From: an uncultured Bacilli bacterium
GTDB lineage: Bacteria; Bacillota_I; Bacilli_A; RF39; UBA660
Assembly (NCBI GenBank): GCA_947584955.1
Contig: CANPWS010000002.1
Coordinates: forward strand, 1 to 22,315
Reading direction: 5' to 3'
DNA length: 22,315 bases
The notes under the pieces are model-generated. The model had not been told where the DNA came from and did not search any database. It saw nothing but the letters and a program-made list of their open reading frames with translations. The position numbers and the translations under genes are program-made. Of this stretch, positions 9,167-15,725 are shown one piece after another; positions within the stretch are counted from its first letter, which is position 1; every line of letters starts with the position of its first letter.

Positions 9167-9534
9167 TATTTCACCTCAATATAATTAAGTATTTCTTTAA
9201 GCCTAGACATATCTTTTAAATATAAATAACCAATTAAAGCTTCAAAACCAGTAGAAAACTTATAAGTAATTATATCTGTATTTTTAGGATGAATATTTCT
9301 TTTATAATTTCTTCCTCTTTTTACAACTTCAAGTTCTTCTTCCGTAAGAATATTTTCTTTTATTAATGTATCTAAAATTTTATTTTGTGCTTTTGCAGAC
9401 ACATAATTAATAGCATTTCTTTGCATATCATCTACTTTATAATATATTTTAATTAATTTTTCTCTTACATATGCCTCATATATAGCATCACCTAAATATG
9501 CTAGACTTATAATATTAATAGTATTTATATCCAT
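9166..9534 (-). CDS. mrnC: Mini-ribonuclease III
   Basis: A 122-residue RNase III-fold protein without a double-stranded RNA binding domain, as expected for Mini-III, which trims 23S rRNA precursor ends in Bacillus. Visible signatures are LAYLGDAIYE at the N-terminus (acidic catalytic helix), RGRN in the middle and STGFEALIGYLYL near the C-terminus. I place the start at the ATG at 9534. It is preceded by GGGTGGGAAG, whereas the GTG three codons upstream lies inside that ribosome binding site. First gene of the mrnC-rlmB-sigH operon, behind a very good promoter at 9569-9597. Confidence 0.93.
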   Translation of the reverse strand: MDINTINIISLAYLGDAIYEAYVREKLIKIYYKVDDMQRNAINYVSAKAQNKILDTLIKENILTEEELEVVKRGRNYKRNIHPKNTDIITYKFSTGFEALIGYLYLKDMSRLKEILNYIEVK

Positions 9535-9568
9535 ACTTCCCACCCATATACTTTATAACAGCAAAAAA

Positions 9569-9597
9569 ATTATATCAGAATATTTTTTCATAGTCAA
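9569..9597 (-). promoter_or_regulatory. SigA promoter of mrnC-rlmB-sigH
   Basis: TTGACT (9592-9597), 17-base spacer, TATAAT (9569-9574) preceded by TGA (extended -10), about 35 bases before the mrnC ATG. One of the best promoter matches in the window. It implies housekeeping transcription of sigH. Confidence 0.85.
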
Positions 9598-9626
9598 TAT
9601 TCTATATTTACATAGTTTTTTATAAA

Positions 9627-9664
9627 TTAAGCCTTGTTTCTTAATTATAGTAAACAAGGCTTAA
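9627..9664 (-). terminator. Long stem-loop after the kinase-like gene, possible terminator
   Basis: Perfect 13-bp arms (9627-9639 and 9652-9664, ttaagccttgttt / aaacaaggcttaa) with a 12-base loop, ten bases after the stop at 9674. The T run on the minus strand is poor, so it may act as a weak terminator or a 3'-end stabilising hairpin. Confidence 0.55.
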
Positions 9665-9673
9665 ATAATTTTA

Positions 9674-10582
9674 TTATTTATTTTTTTCTTTTATATATTT
9701 ATAAACTTTATAATTAGCTTTATTAATATCAAAATAATTAAGTTCATCTAAATATTCATAAAAATTTTTATTATCTTTTTCTGTATATAATGTTTCAAAT
9801 ACAGAAACAAATTCATGTGATAACCCTATATCATTTAAATAACTTAAATAATTATAAAAATCACTTATTAAAAGATTATTAATTTTATAATTTGATAGGT
9901 AATTTAAAATCATAATGGCATAACAATAAAGTTCTGTATTAGAATCTATTTCATATGGTCCAAACATATAGCTACTATCTTCATATTTCTTATATTTAGA
10001 CACTTCATTTATTTTAGAAACTGGTGATAAATATTTAGAAATAAAAGGATGATTACCACTTATTTTAGCACTATCTAAATCTACAACATTAATTTTGTTA
10101 GTATCTTTATTTACAACAAAATTATTTTCATGAATATCATTTAAATAGAAATCTTTAATATTTGAATATTTTCTCAAATTTTCCATTTTTTCTAATATAA
10201 TACCTACTTGTTTTAAATATTCTATTTTTTGTTTATTAGTAAAATCATATGATTTTAATACTTCGCCTAAATTAATATTATTAACCATTGGCATTGTAAA
10301 TCCCACGACTTTATCTCCAATAACAGCAAGTTTAGAAGGCATAATTAACTCTTCAATATCTATTTCATCTTTCTTAGATATTAATTCATTAATTGTATAT
10401 AATTTATTACTAAAAACTGTACCTATATCATAATATAATTTTTTTAAAAGATATTTCTTTTTATTCCATTTTACTTTTTCTTCATAAATATATAATTCTG
10501 CTTCGGAATTAATTACACTATTTGGTAATTCCAAAGGTTTTAATTTTTTAAATTGTTTTTCAGTTATATTTAATATTTGCAT
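9674..10582 (-). CDS. Kinase-fold protein of unknown substrate
   Basis: A 302-residue soluble protein with the core marks of a protein-kinase-like fold. A possible ATP-anchoring Lys lies in YLLKKLYYD (about residue 47). A catalytic loop LNDIHENNF follows, in which Asp149 and Asn154 have the spacing of HRDxxxxN. VVDLDSA (Asp168) takes the place of DFG. The glycine loop is not obvious. The C-terminal part (residues 200-300) is helical with many Tyr and Asn. It is monocistronic, with its own strong promoter (10612-10640) and a hairpin after the stop. The ribosome binding site is a run of six G after six A, eight bases before the ATG. It lies between ribosome-assembly operons, which does not reveal the substrate. 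It could be a protein kinase, a small-molecule phosphotransferase or a pseudokinase. Confidence 0.6.
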   Translation of the reverse strand: MQILNITEKQFKKLKPLELPNSVINSEAELYIYEEKVKWNKKKYLLKKLYYDIGTVFSNKLYTINELISKKDEIDIEELIMPSKLAVIGDKVVGFTMPMVNNINLGEVLKSYDFTNKQKIEYLKQVGIILEKMENLRKYSNIKDFYLNDIHENNFVVNKDTNKINVVDLDSAKISGNHPFISKYLSPVSKINEVSKYKKYEDSSYMFGPYEIDSNTELYCYAIMILNYLSNYKINNLLISDFYNYLSYLNDIGLSHEFVSVFETLYTEKDNKNFYEYLDELNYFDINKANYKVYKYIKEKNK

Positions 10583-10611
10583 GTTTTATCCCCCCTTTTT
10601 TAGTGGGATAT

Positions 10612-10640
10612 ATTATAGCACAGCTATAACAAAAATGCAA
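10612..10640 (-). promoter_or_regulatory. SigA promoter of the kinase-like gene
   Basis: TTGCAT (10635-10640), 17-base spacer, TATAAT (10612-10617) preceded by TGC (extended -10). It lies directly behind the yqeH terminator. Confidence 0.8.
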
Positions 10641-10649
10641 ATATTTTAT

Positions 10650-10702
10650 AAAAAAAGATAGATTTAGTAAATTAACTATATTTAATACCATACTAAATCT
10701 AT
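10650..10702 (-). terminator. Terminator after yqeH
   Basis: Perfect 12-bp arms (10658-10669 and 10691-10702, atagatttagta / tactaaatctat), a 21-base loop, and seven Ts on the minus strand (10650-10656). It starts three bases after the yqeH stop. Confidence 0.8.
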
Positions 10703-10705
10703 ATT

Positions 10706-11680
10706 TTAAATTAAATTATCTCTTTCATAAACCAAAGTACCATCCAAAGTATAAATATCTAATTTTATTTCATTAACAAATTTTAAGAAACATAAATCAC
10801 TAATTACAATATCTTTAAATTTTTCTAATTCAAAATGATTTTTCTTTAATTCATGCATACTTTCATTATCTTTTCCCGCAAAAAAGATATTAATTCCATT
10901 AGCTATATAGATAGTCATACTATTTTTTTTGGTTTCATAATCTATTCTTGCAAATTTTGAAATAATAATACTTCCTTTTCCTTCTAACTGATAAGTTCTT
11001 GGTTTTATTTCTTTTTTGGGAGTAATCATTTTTAAATCTTTATTTTCTATATAATTTATAATACTTCCATCATTAATAAGTCCTGGAGTATCAATTAATT
11101 TTAAATTATCAATATTAATTTCTATTTTATCTAAAGTTGTCGAAGGATATAAGCTAGAAGTTATCTCTATATCAGAATCACTATAATTTTTTATTATTTT
11201 ATTAATTAATGTTGATTTTCCACTGTTAGTTTGTCCAATTATATAAACTAAGTTTGTTTTATTATATTTCTTTATTTTATTAAATAAATTATCTAAATTA
11301 TAATTTTTTATACTACTAATAACAACAGTATCTAACGTTTTATATCTTTTATTTATATAATCTATTAATTTATTATCTTTTATACTTTTTGGTAATATAT
11401 CCTTCTTAGTAAGTACTATTATCACATTTTTAAAACTATCTATATAATCTAATCTTATATCAAAAAGACTAGTTACATATAAAACTAAGTCATCTTTATT
11501 CACCGAATTAATTATTTTTAAATAATCTTTATTATTTTTATTAGTTTTTTTATATTCATTATAATATTTTATTTTAAAGCACCTTTCGCATATATTATTA
11601 GATAAATCAGATACATAACCATCTTTATTTCTATCTTCTGTCTGAAGGATACTTCCACATCCCATACATTTTTTATTCAT
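10706..11680 (-). CDS. yqeH: Ribosome-assembly GTPase YqeH
   Basis: A 324-residue circularly permuted GTPase used in 30S subunit assembly in Bacillus. The order of motifs shows the permutation. An N-terminal zinc finger (Cys5, Cys8, Cys31, Cys34) is followed by G4 TKKD (91-94), then G1 GQTNSGKST (149-157) and G3 DTPG (197-200). The C-terminal 120 residues are the usual extra domain. The ATG at 11680 has GGGG eight bases upstream and overlaps the end of yqeG by eight bases, so the two are coupled, as in the yqeG-yqeH order of other Firmicutes. The operon ends here at the 10650-10702 terminator; the usual following genes (aroE, yhbY, nadD) are absent. Confidence 0.93.
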   Translation of the reverse strand: MNKKCMGCGSILQTEDRNKDGYVSDLSNNICERCFKIKYYNEYKKTNKNNKDYLKIINSVNKDDLVLYVTSLFDIRLDYIDSFKNVIIVLTKKDILPKSIKDNKLIDYINKRYKTLDTVVISSIKNYNLDNLFNKIKKYNKTNLVYIIGQTNSGKSTLINKIIKNYSDSDIEITSSLYPSTTLDKIEINIDNLKLIDTPGLINDGSIINYIENKDLKMITPKKEIKPRTYQLEGKGSIIISKFARIDYETKKNSMTIYIANGINIFFAGKDNESMHELKKNHFELEKFKDIVISDLCFLKFVNEIKLDIYTLDGTLVYERDNLI

Positions 11681-12194
11681 AATATTTCCCCAATGTAAGA
11701 ATTCCTCTTTTACTTAATTTTTTATATTGACTTTTTTCTAAAATTCTAAATATTTTTGTAGCAAACATATCTTTACTAGACATTGGATTTACTAATATAG
11801 TCTTAATTCCTACTCTATTACCTCCAAATACATCAGTAAAAAGCTGATCACCAATTATAGCAACTTCCGATAAATCAAAATTAAACATTTTTAATACTTT
11901 TAAAAATTTACGTTTTTTAGGTTTTCTTGAGGAATATGAACAATCAACAAGTAAAGTATTTTTAAATGGTTCTAGTCTTTTTTTTGTAGCATTTGAAAAT
12001 ATAATTACTTTAAATCCCATATATTTTAACTCATCAAATAAATCTTTTAACTTTTTATTTGGTTTTTTTTCTTCATAAGGTACACATGTATTATCAAGAT
12101 CAAAAAGTAAGCACCTTATACCATCTGAATATAATTTGTTATAATTTATAGAATATATACTCTTTTGATACATATCAGGAATAAAAATATCCAT
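11673..12194 (-). CDS. yqeG: YqeG family HAD-superfamily phosphatase
   Basis: A HAD-fold hydrolase of about 173 residues. Motif I is DLDNTCVP (nucleophile and acid Asp), motif II is IIFSNA, the motif III Lys lies in SSRKPKKRKF, and motif IV is GDQLFTDVFGGNR. The family resembles phosphatidylglycerophosphatase GEP4, but the substrate in bacteria is not settled. The start is ambiguous. GTG at 12200 lies four bases after AAGGA, too close, while ATG at 12194 lies ten bases after it; I use the ATG. It follows the 147-residue hypothetical gene by about 20 bases and overlaps yqeH, so the three form one operon. Confidence 0.9.
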   Translation of the reverse strand: MDIFIPDMYQKSIYSINYNKLYSDGIRCLLFDLDNTCVPYEEKKPNKKLKDLFDELKYMGFKVIIFSNATKKRLEPFKNTLLVDCSYSSRKPKKRKFLKVLKMFNFDLSEVAIIGDQLFTDVFGGNRVGIKTILVNPMSSKDMFATKIFRILEKSQYKKLSKRGILTLGKYYE

Positions 12195-12216
12195 ATTCAC
12201 ACTATCCTTTTTATAT

Positions 12217-12660
12217 TTATTTTCTTTTTAAATTATTTATAATTTCATCATCGTATTTTAATACATCATTTTCTTCTTTTAGTGGTAAAATATTAGAAAA
12301 TATTATATTAGTCTTATCAAGTTTAACATAATCTTCGGCATCTTTATTAAATTCATAAATCCCAAAATTCAAACCATTAATAGATACTTGTGCTAAATGC
12401 CTTCCTTTTATATTTTTAAAATTAATACTATAATAAATATCTTCTTGTTCGTCAAAATATTTATATATATCAACATTATTTTTTGAATTAAGAAATTCAT
12501 ATTTTATAAAATGTTTAATATTATTTTCTATTTTTTTAACGATAAGCACAAACTTATTTTCTTCTTCATAAAAATCTACTATATCTTTATAACTAATATT
12601 TAAAGGTAAATCTTTATCTTTAGTTAATGACAATAAAAACAAAGTTTTTTCTAAATCCAT
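12217..12660 (-). CDS. Hypothetical protein, first gene of the yqeG-yqeH operon
   Basis: A 147-residue soluble protein that I do not recognise. It is rich in Lys, Asp, Glu and Ile with alternating hydrophobic positions (FVLIVKKIENNIKHFIKYEF, later YYSINFKNIKG), suggesting a mostly beta-strand middle and a charged C-terminal helix. There is no signal peptide and no membrane segment. The start is fixed by GGTGG four bases before the ATG. The gene is behind a good promoter at 12676-12704 and about 20 bases ahead of yqeG, so it is co-expressed with the ribosome-assembly GTPase. Function unknown. Confidence 0.75.
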   Translation of the reverse strand: MDLEKTLFLLSLTKDKDLPLNISYKDIVDFYEEENKFVLIVKKIENNIKHFIKYEFLNSKNNVDIYKYFDEQEDIYYSINFKNIKGRHLAQVSINGLNFGIYEFNKDAEDYVKLDKTNIIFSNILPLKEENDVLKYDDEIINNLKRK

Positions 12661-12675
12661 AAAACCACCAACTTA

Positions 12676-12704
12676 ATAATAGCATAAAAGTTTATAAAAA
12701 TCAA
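12676..12704 (-). promoter_or_regulatory. SigA promoter of the hypothetical-yqeG-yqeH operon
   Basis: TTGATT (12699-12704), 17-base spacer, TATTAT (12676-12681) preceded by TGC. It lies in the 93-base divergent gap shared with sigK. Confidence 0.75.
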
Positions 12705-12719
12705 TTATAGCAATATATT
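12691..12719 (+). promoter_or_regulatory. Weak promoter candidate for sigK
   Basis: TTTATA (12691-12696), 17-base spacer, TATATT (12714-12719), about 35 bases before the sigK ATG. In DNA this AT-rich such a match is easily met by chance, and Bacillus sigK uses SigE with SpoIIID instead. It overlaps the divergent -35 region. Confidence 0.25.
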
Positions 12720-12753
12720 TAAAGAAAAAACATATATTTTAATGGAGGTATAT

Positions 12754-13449
12754 ATGTTGTTTAATATTTTAAATTTTCTTACAAATAATCTTACTTTTTT
12801 TACTGGTTCTTATTCTAATAATATTTTTCCAGATCCACTTAGTAAAAAAGAAGAAGAAATATATATAGAAAAGATGTTAAATGGTGATAAAGAGGCAAGA
12901 AACAAATTAATAGAACATAATTTGAGATTAGTTGCCCATATTGTAAAAAAATTTGAATCAAGTACTAGTGATATAGATGATTTAATTGGTATTGGTACTG
13001 TTGGACTTATTAAAGGGATTGATACTTATTCTAAAAACAGAAATGTAAAACTTACAACTTATGCTGCAAAATGTGCAGAAAATGAAATTTTAATGCATTT
13101 TAGAAGTGATAAAAAAAATTCCAAAAATATAAGTATTTATGATGGAATAAGTTATGATAAAGAAGGAAATGAAATTACTATTTTAGATGTTTTAAAAACA
13201 CCTGATCCTGATTTTCTTGAAGAAATACACAAAAATAATAATATTGAATTATTAAAAAAATATTTAAATAAATTAACTAAAAGAGAAAGAGAAATTCTTG
13301 AAAAAAGATATGGTCTTAATGGGAATGATGAAATTACTCAAAAAGAAATTGCTAATGAACTAGGTATTTCCAGAAGCTATGTTTCAAGAATAGAAAAAAG
13401 AGCTACTACAAAAATATTGAAAGAGTTTATAAAAAATAAAAATAATTAG
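12754..13449 (+). CDS. sigK: Late mother-cell sigma factor, pro-SigK
   Basis: A 231-residue sigma-70 protein close to Bacillus SigK over its whole length: NLRLVAHIVKKFE, DLIGIGTVGLIKGI, TYAAKCAENEILMHFR, DKEGNEI and the region 4 helix-turn-helix ELGISRSYVSRIEKRA. The start is the ATG at 12754, five bases after GGAGG; the upstream in-frame ATG at 12742 lies inside that site. The N-terminal 19 residues are hydrophobic (MLFNILNFLTNNLTFFTGS). They are followed by YSNNIFPDPLS, which aligns with the processing site of Bacillus pro-SigK (Ser21-Tyr22). This suggests an inactive membrane-bound precursor cleaved between Ser19 and Tyr20 by a SpoIVFB-type protease. The gene is uninterrupted, with no skin-like element. 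It stands alone on the plus strand between two minus-strand operons. Confidence 0.93.
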   Translation: MLFNILNFLTNNLTFFTGSYSNNIFPDPLSKKEEEIYIEKMLNGDKEARNKLIEHNLRLVAHIVKKFESSTSDIDDLIGIGTVGLIKGIDTYSKNRNVKLTTYAAKCAENEILMHFRSDKKNSKNISIYDGISYDKEGNEITILDVLKTPDPDFLEEIHKNNNIELLKKYLNKLTKREREILEKRYGLNGNDEITQKEIANELGISRSYVSRIEKRATTKILKEFIKNKNN

Positions 13450-13506
13450 TAATTAGCTTGTTTTGATGTTAAAATAGTTTCTAATTTACAAATAATTGCT
13501 TTTTTA

Positions 13507-13535
13507 TTGACTTATCTGTTTTTTTATGATATATT
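13507..13535 (+). promoter_or_regulatory. SigA promoter of rpmB
   Basis: TTGACT (13507-13512), 17-base spacer, TATATT (13530-13535) preceded by TGA. It is followed by GAGGAGG (13554-13560) and the rpmB ATG. Confidence 0.85.
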
Positions 13536-13566
13536 TTTAATGCGTTTAATTTTGAGGAGGGATAAT

Positions 13567-13737
13567 ATGGCAGTAAAAATTACATGTAAAAAAACAAACT
13601 TTGCAAACAATAGACCTAATTGTTTAAAAATTACTAAGCATCCACAAAAAGTTAATTTACAAACCGTTACCGTTAATGGGAAAAAAATAAAAACAAGTGC
13701 TAGAGAAGCTAGAACATTAAAAAAATATGTAGCATAA
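13567..13737 (+). CDS. rpmB: Large-subunit ribosomal protein L28 (bL28)
   Basis: A 56-residue, very basic protein. The pattern KKTNFANNRPN, then HPQKVNLQTVTVNGKKIK and SAREARTLKK, fits bL28, which is usually 61-63 residues, so this copy is slightly short. The ATG at 13567 has GAGGAGG six bases upstream; an upstream in-frame ATG at 13507 sits on the -35 box and cannot be the start. Context supports the call: in Bacillus rpmB lies next to the prpC-prkC-rsgA-rpe block and faces it, exactly as here. It ends in a terminator at 13738-13773. thiN and spoVM, present between rpe and rpmB in Bacillus, are not seen. Confidence 0.85.
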   Translation: MAVKITCKKTNFANNRPNCLKITKHPQKVNLQTVTVNGKKIKTSAREARTLKKYVA

Positions 13738-13773
13738 ATATAAATTAATATTTAAATTAATTTATATTTTTTT
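13738..13773 (+). terminator. Rho-independent terminator of rpmB
   Basis: Perfect 12-bp arms (13738-13749 and 13756-13767, atataaattaat / attaatttatat), 6-base loop, then six Ts. It starts at the base after the stop codon. Confidence 0.9.
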
Positions 13774-13784
13774 ATTTTAATACC

Positions 13785-13815
13785 AAAAAATTAGTATATG
13801 GATTAAATATACTAA
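13785..13815 (-). terminator. Rho-independent terminator of the rlmN-rpe operon
   Basis: 9-bp arms (13791-13799 and 13807-13815, ttagtatat / atatactaa), 7-base loop and six Ts on the minus strand (13785-13790), four bases after the rpe stop. It sits back to back with the rpmB terminator. Confidence 0.88.
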
Positions 13816-13819
13816 TTTA

Positions 13820-14452
13820 TTATTTTATTTTTTTAATATTTACTTCAAAATTTTCAGATTTTGTAATATATGAACCACATACTGAAATATCTACAGAGGA
13901 ATCTTTTATTTTAGATATATTAGTATCATTGACTCCACCATCTATTTCAATTAAAGTATTTAAATTATTATCATGAATTATCTTTCTAAGTTCTCTTACT
14001 TTATCTAAAGATGATTCTATAAATTTTTGACCACCATATCCTGGTTCTACACTCATTACTAATACCAAATCTATTTTATCAAGATATTTCTTTATTTCTG
14101 AAACTTTAGTATTAGGTTTTAATGATATTCCAACTTTAATGTTATATTTTTTTACTAAATCTATTAATTTATTAATATCTTTGTCTATTTCCAAATGAAA
14201 AGTTATAAAATCAATATTATATAATTTAAGATTATTTATGTAATATTCTGGATCATTAACCATAAGATGAATATCTATTTTTTTTGTCGTGGTTTCAATA
14301 ATTTTTTTTATTTCTTCTAAATCAAATTGTTTATCAGTTACAAACTTTCCATCCATAACATCTATATGAATATAATCACAATCTGTATTATTTAATTTAA
14401 TAGTATCCTTTATACGATCATTTGAATTTAATATTGATACTGAAACTAACAT
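13820..14452 (-). CDS. rpe: Ribulose-phosphate 3-epimerase
   Basis: A 210-residue TIM-barrel enzyme that interconverts ribulose 5-phosphate and xylulose 5-phosphate in the pentose phosphate pathway. Family marks in order: YIHIDVMDGKFV (metal and acid/base Asp), DIHLMV, MSVEPGYGGQKF (catalytic loop) and IEIDGGV (second catalytic Asp). The length is normal to slightly short. The ATG at 14452 is six bases after the rsgA stop, with AGGT at the rsgA end as ribosome binding site. Last gene of the operon that starts at rlmN, closed by the terminator at 13785-13815. Linkage to rsgA, prkC and prpC is ancestral in Firmicutes. Confidence 0.95.
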   Translation of the reverse strand: MLVSVSILNSNDRIKDTIKLNNTDCDYIHIDVMDGKFVTDKQFDLEEIKKIIETTTKKIDIHLMVNDPEYYINNLKLYNIDFITFHLEIDKDINKLIDLVKKYNIKVGISLKPNTKVSEIKKYLDKIDLVLVMSVEPGYGGQKFIESSLDKVRELRKIIHDNNLNTLIEIDGGVNDTNISKIKDSSVDISVCGSYITKSENFEVNIKKIK

Positions 14453-14458
14453 TTTTAC

Positions 14459-15286
14459 CTACTTTCTTATAAATGATAGATAATTATTATATCTACTTTC
14501 TAATATTTTTTCTTCTTTTACTAATTGTTTTACATAGCAACCATCTTCTTTATTATGCATACAATCACGATATTTACAATATTCTAAATTATCAAACATT
14601 TCTTTCATATTATCTCTAATTTCAATTTCGGATAATTGATCTAAAGAAGCCGAAGAAAATCCAGGTGTATCAACAACTAATCCTCCATATAATTCATAAA
14701 GTTCAGTATGCCTAGTAGTATGTTTTCCTCTTCCTAGTGCTTTAGATATTTCATCTGTTTTAAGCTCTAAAGTATTATCTAATCTATTTAATAATGTACT
14801 TTTACCTGCACCTGACTGTCCAACAAAAACAGTTAAATTATTATTAAGTTCTTTTTTTATTTTATCTAACTCACTATTTACAAAACATTTATAACCAATT
14901 TTTTTATAATAATCAATTAAATTATTTATATTTTTTAATTCATCATCATTAAGTAAATCAAGTTTTGTAAAACATATAACACTATCAATATTATTATAAG
15001 AAGTTATTATTAATAATTTATCTAGTAAATTAGTATCCAATCTAGGCTTAACACTAGTTACAATTATAGCTTTATCAACATTAGCTACACTTGGCCTTAT
15101 AAGGCTATTTTTTCTTTTTTTTATATCAAGAATATAGTTATCTTTAACATCAATTTCTACTTTGTCTCCTACTAAAGGAATAATTTTATCTTTTCTAAAT
15201 TTACCTCTTGGTTTACAATTATATAATTGATTTTCACATTTTACTAAGTAATCATTACTGATGTTTTTTATTATTATTCCTTCCAT
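14459..15286 (-). CDS. rsgA: Ribosome small-subunit GTPase RsgA
   Basis: A 275-residue circularly permuted GTPase that checks and releases late 30S assembly intermediates (CpgA/YloQ in Bacillus, which is also a PrkC substrate there). An N-terminal OB domain (residues 1-65) is followed by G4 TKLD (107-110), G1 GQSGAGKST (156-164) and G3 DTPG (206-209). A C-terminal zinc knuckle uses Cys237, Cys242, His244 and Cys250. The ATG at 15286 has AAGGAG five bases upstream. It sits between a small membrane protein and rpe in the prpC-prkC operon, the same functional pairing of kinase and GTPase as in Bacillus. Stop codon is TAG. Confidence 0.96.
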   Translation of the reverse strand: MEGIIIKNISNDYLVKCENQLYNCKPRGKFRKDKIIPLVGDKVEIDVKDNYILDIKKRKNSLIRPSVANVDKAIIVTSVKPRLDTNLLDKLLIITSYNNIDSVICFTKLDLLNDDELKNINNLIDYYKKIGYKCFVNSELDKIKKELNNNLTVFVGQSGAGKSTLLNRLDNTLELKTDEISKALGRGKHTTRHTELYELYGGLVVDTPGFSSASLDQLSEIEIRDNMKEMFDNLEYCKYRDCMHNKEDGCYVKQLVKEEKILESRYNNYLSFIRK

Positions 15287-15301
15287 TCTGACTCCTTAAT
15301 T

Positions 15302-15700
15302 TTATTTTCTTTTTTTCTTGTTTTTATGAGAATTAGATTTTTTTACATTATTATTTTTTATTTTATCTTTCTTATCATTTTCTTTATATACATACAATTT
15401 TTTACGATATATATTAAATTCAATAAATAAATTAATTATAACTGAAATTACTAAAGAAAGTACATAAACCATAGAATAGCTTGATAAGTTTTGAGATAAT
15501 TCATAGCTATTTCCTTTTACTATTAAATAGTTTAATCCTACAAAAACTATAAATGATATAATTATTAACAATAAAGTAGATATATATTTATTTTTATTAA
15601 AATTTTTACATTTAAATATATTATACATTATAAATTTAATAATTAAAATTATAACTAAACTAAGTACAAACAAAACTATACTAAATAAAACATCTTCCAT
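15302..15700 (-). CDS. Small membrane protein with basic tail, in the prkC-rsgA operon
   Basis: A 132-residue protein with three likely membrane helices (about residues 6-28, 40-62 and 75-97) and a very Lys/Asn-rich cytoplasmic tail (about residues 98-132). I recognise no family. AGAGG precedes the ATG at 15700. It lies 25 bases after prkC and 15 bases before rsgA, where Bacillus has no gene. The basic tail could bind RNA, ribosomes or acidic lipid; this is inference only. Confidence 0.7.
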   Translation of the reverse strand: MEDVLFSIVLFVLSLVIILIIKFIMYNIFKCKNFNKNKYISTLLLIIISFIVFVGLNYLIVKGNSYELSQNLSSYSMVYVLSLVISVIINLFIEFNIYRKKLYVYKENDKKDKIKNNNVKKSNSHKNKKKRK

Positions 15701-15725
15701 TATTTTCCTCTTTCCTTCTTATTTT

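Noticed and set aside
12712..12738. SigE/SigK-like promoter (AATATA and CATATATT) before sigK
   Set aside because: The start point would fall inside the ribosome binding site, and the spacing is 13 bases, so it is unlikely to work.
13507..13566. Longer start for L28 at 13507
   Set aside because: It would begin on the -35 box of a strong promoter; the ATG at 13567 has a near-perfect ribosome binding site.
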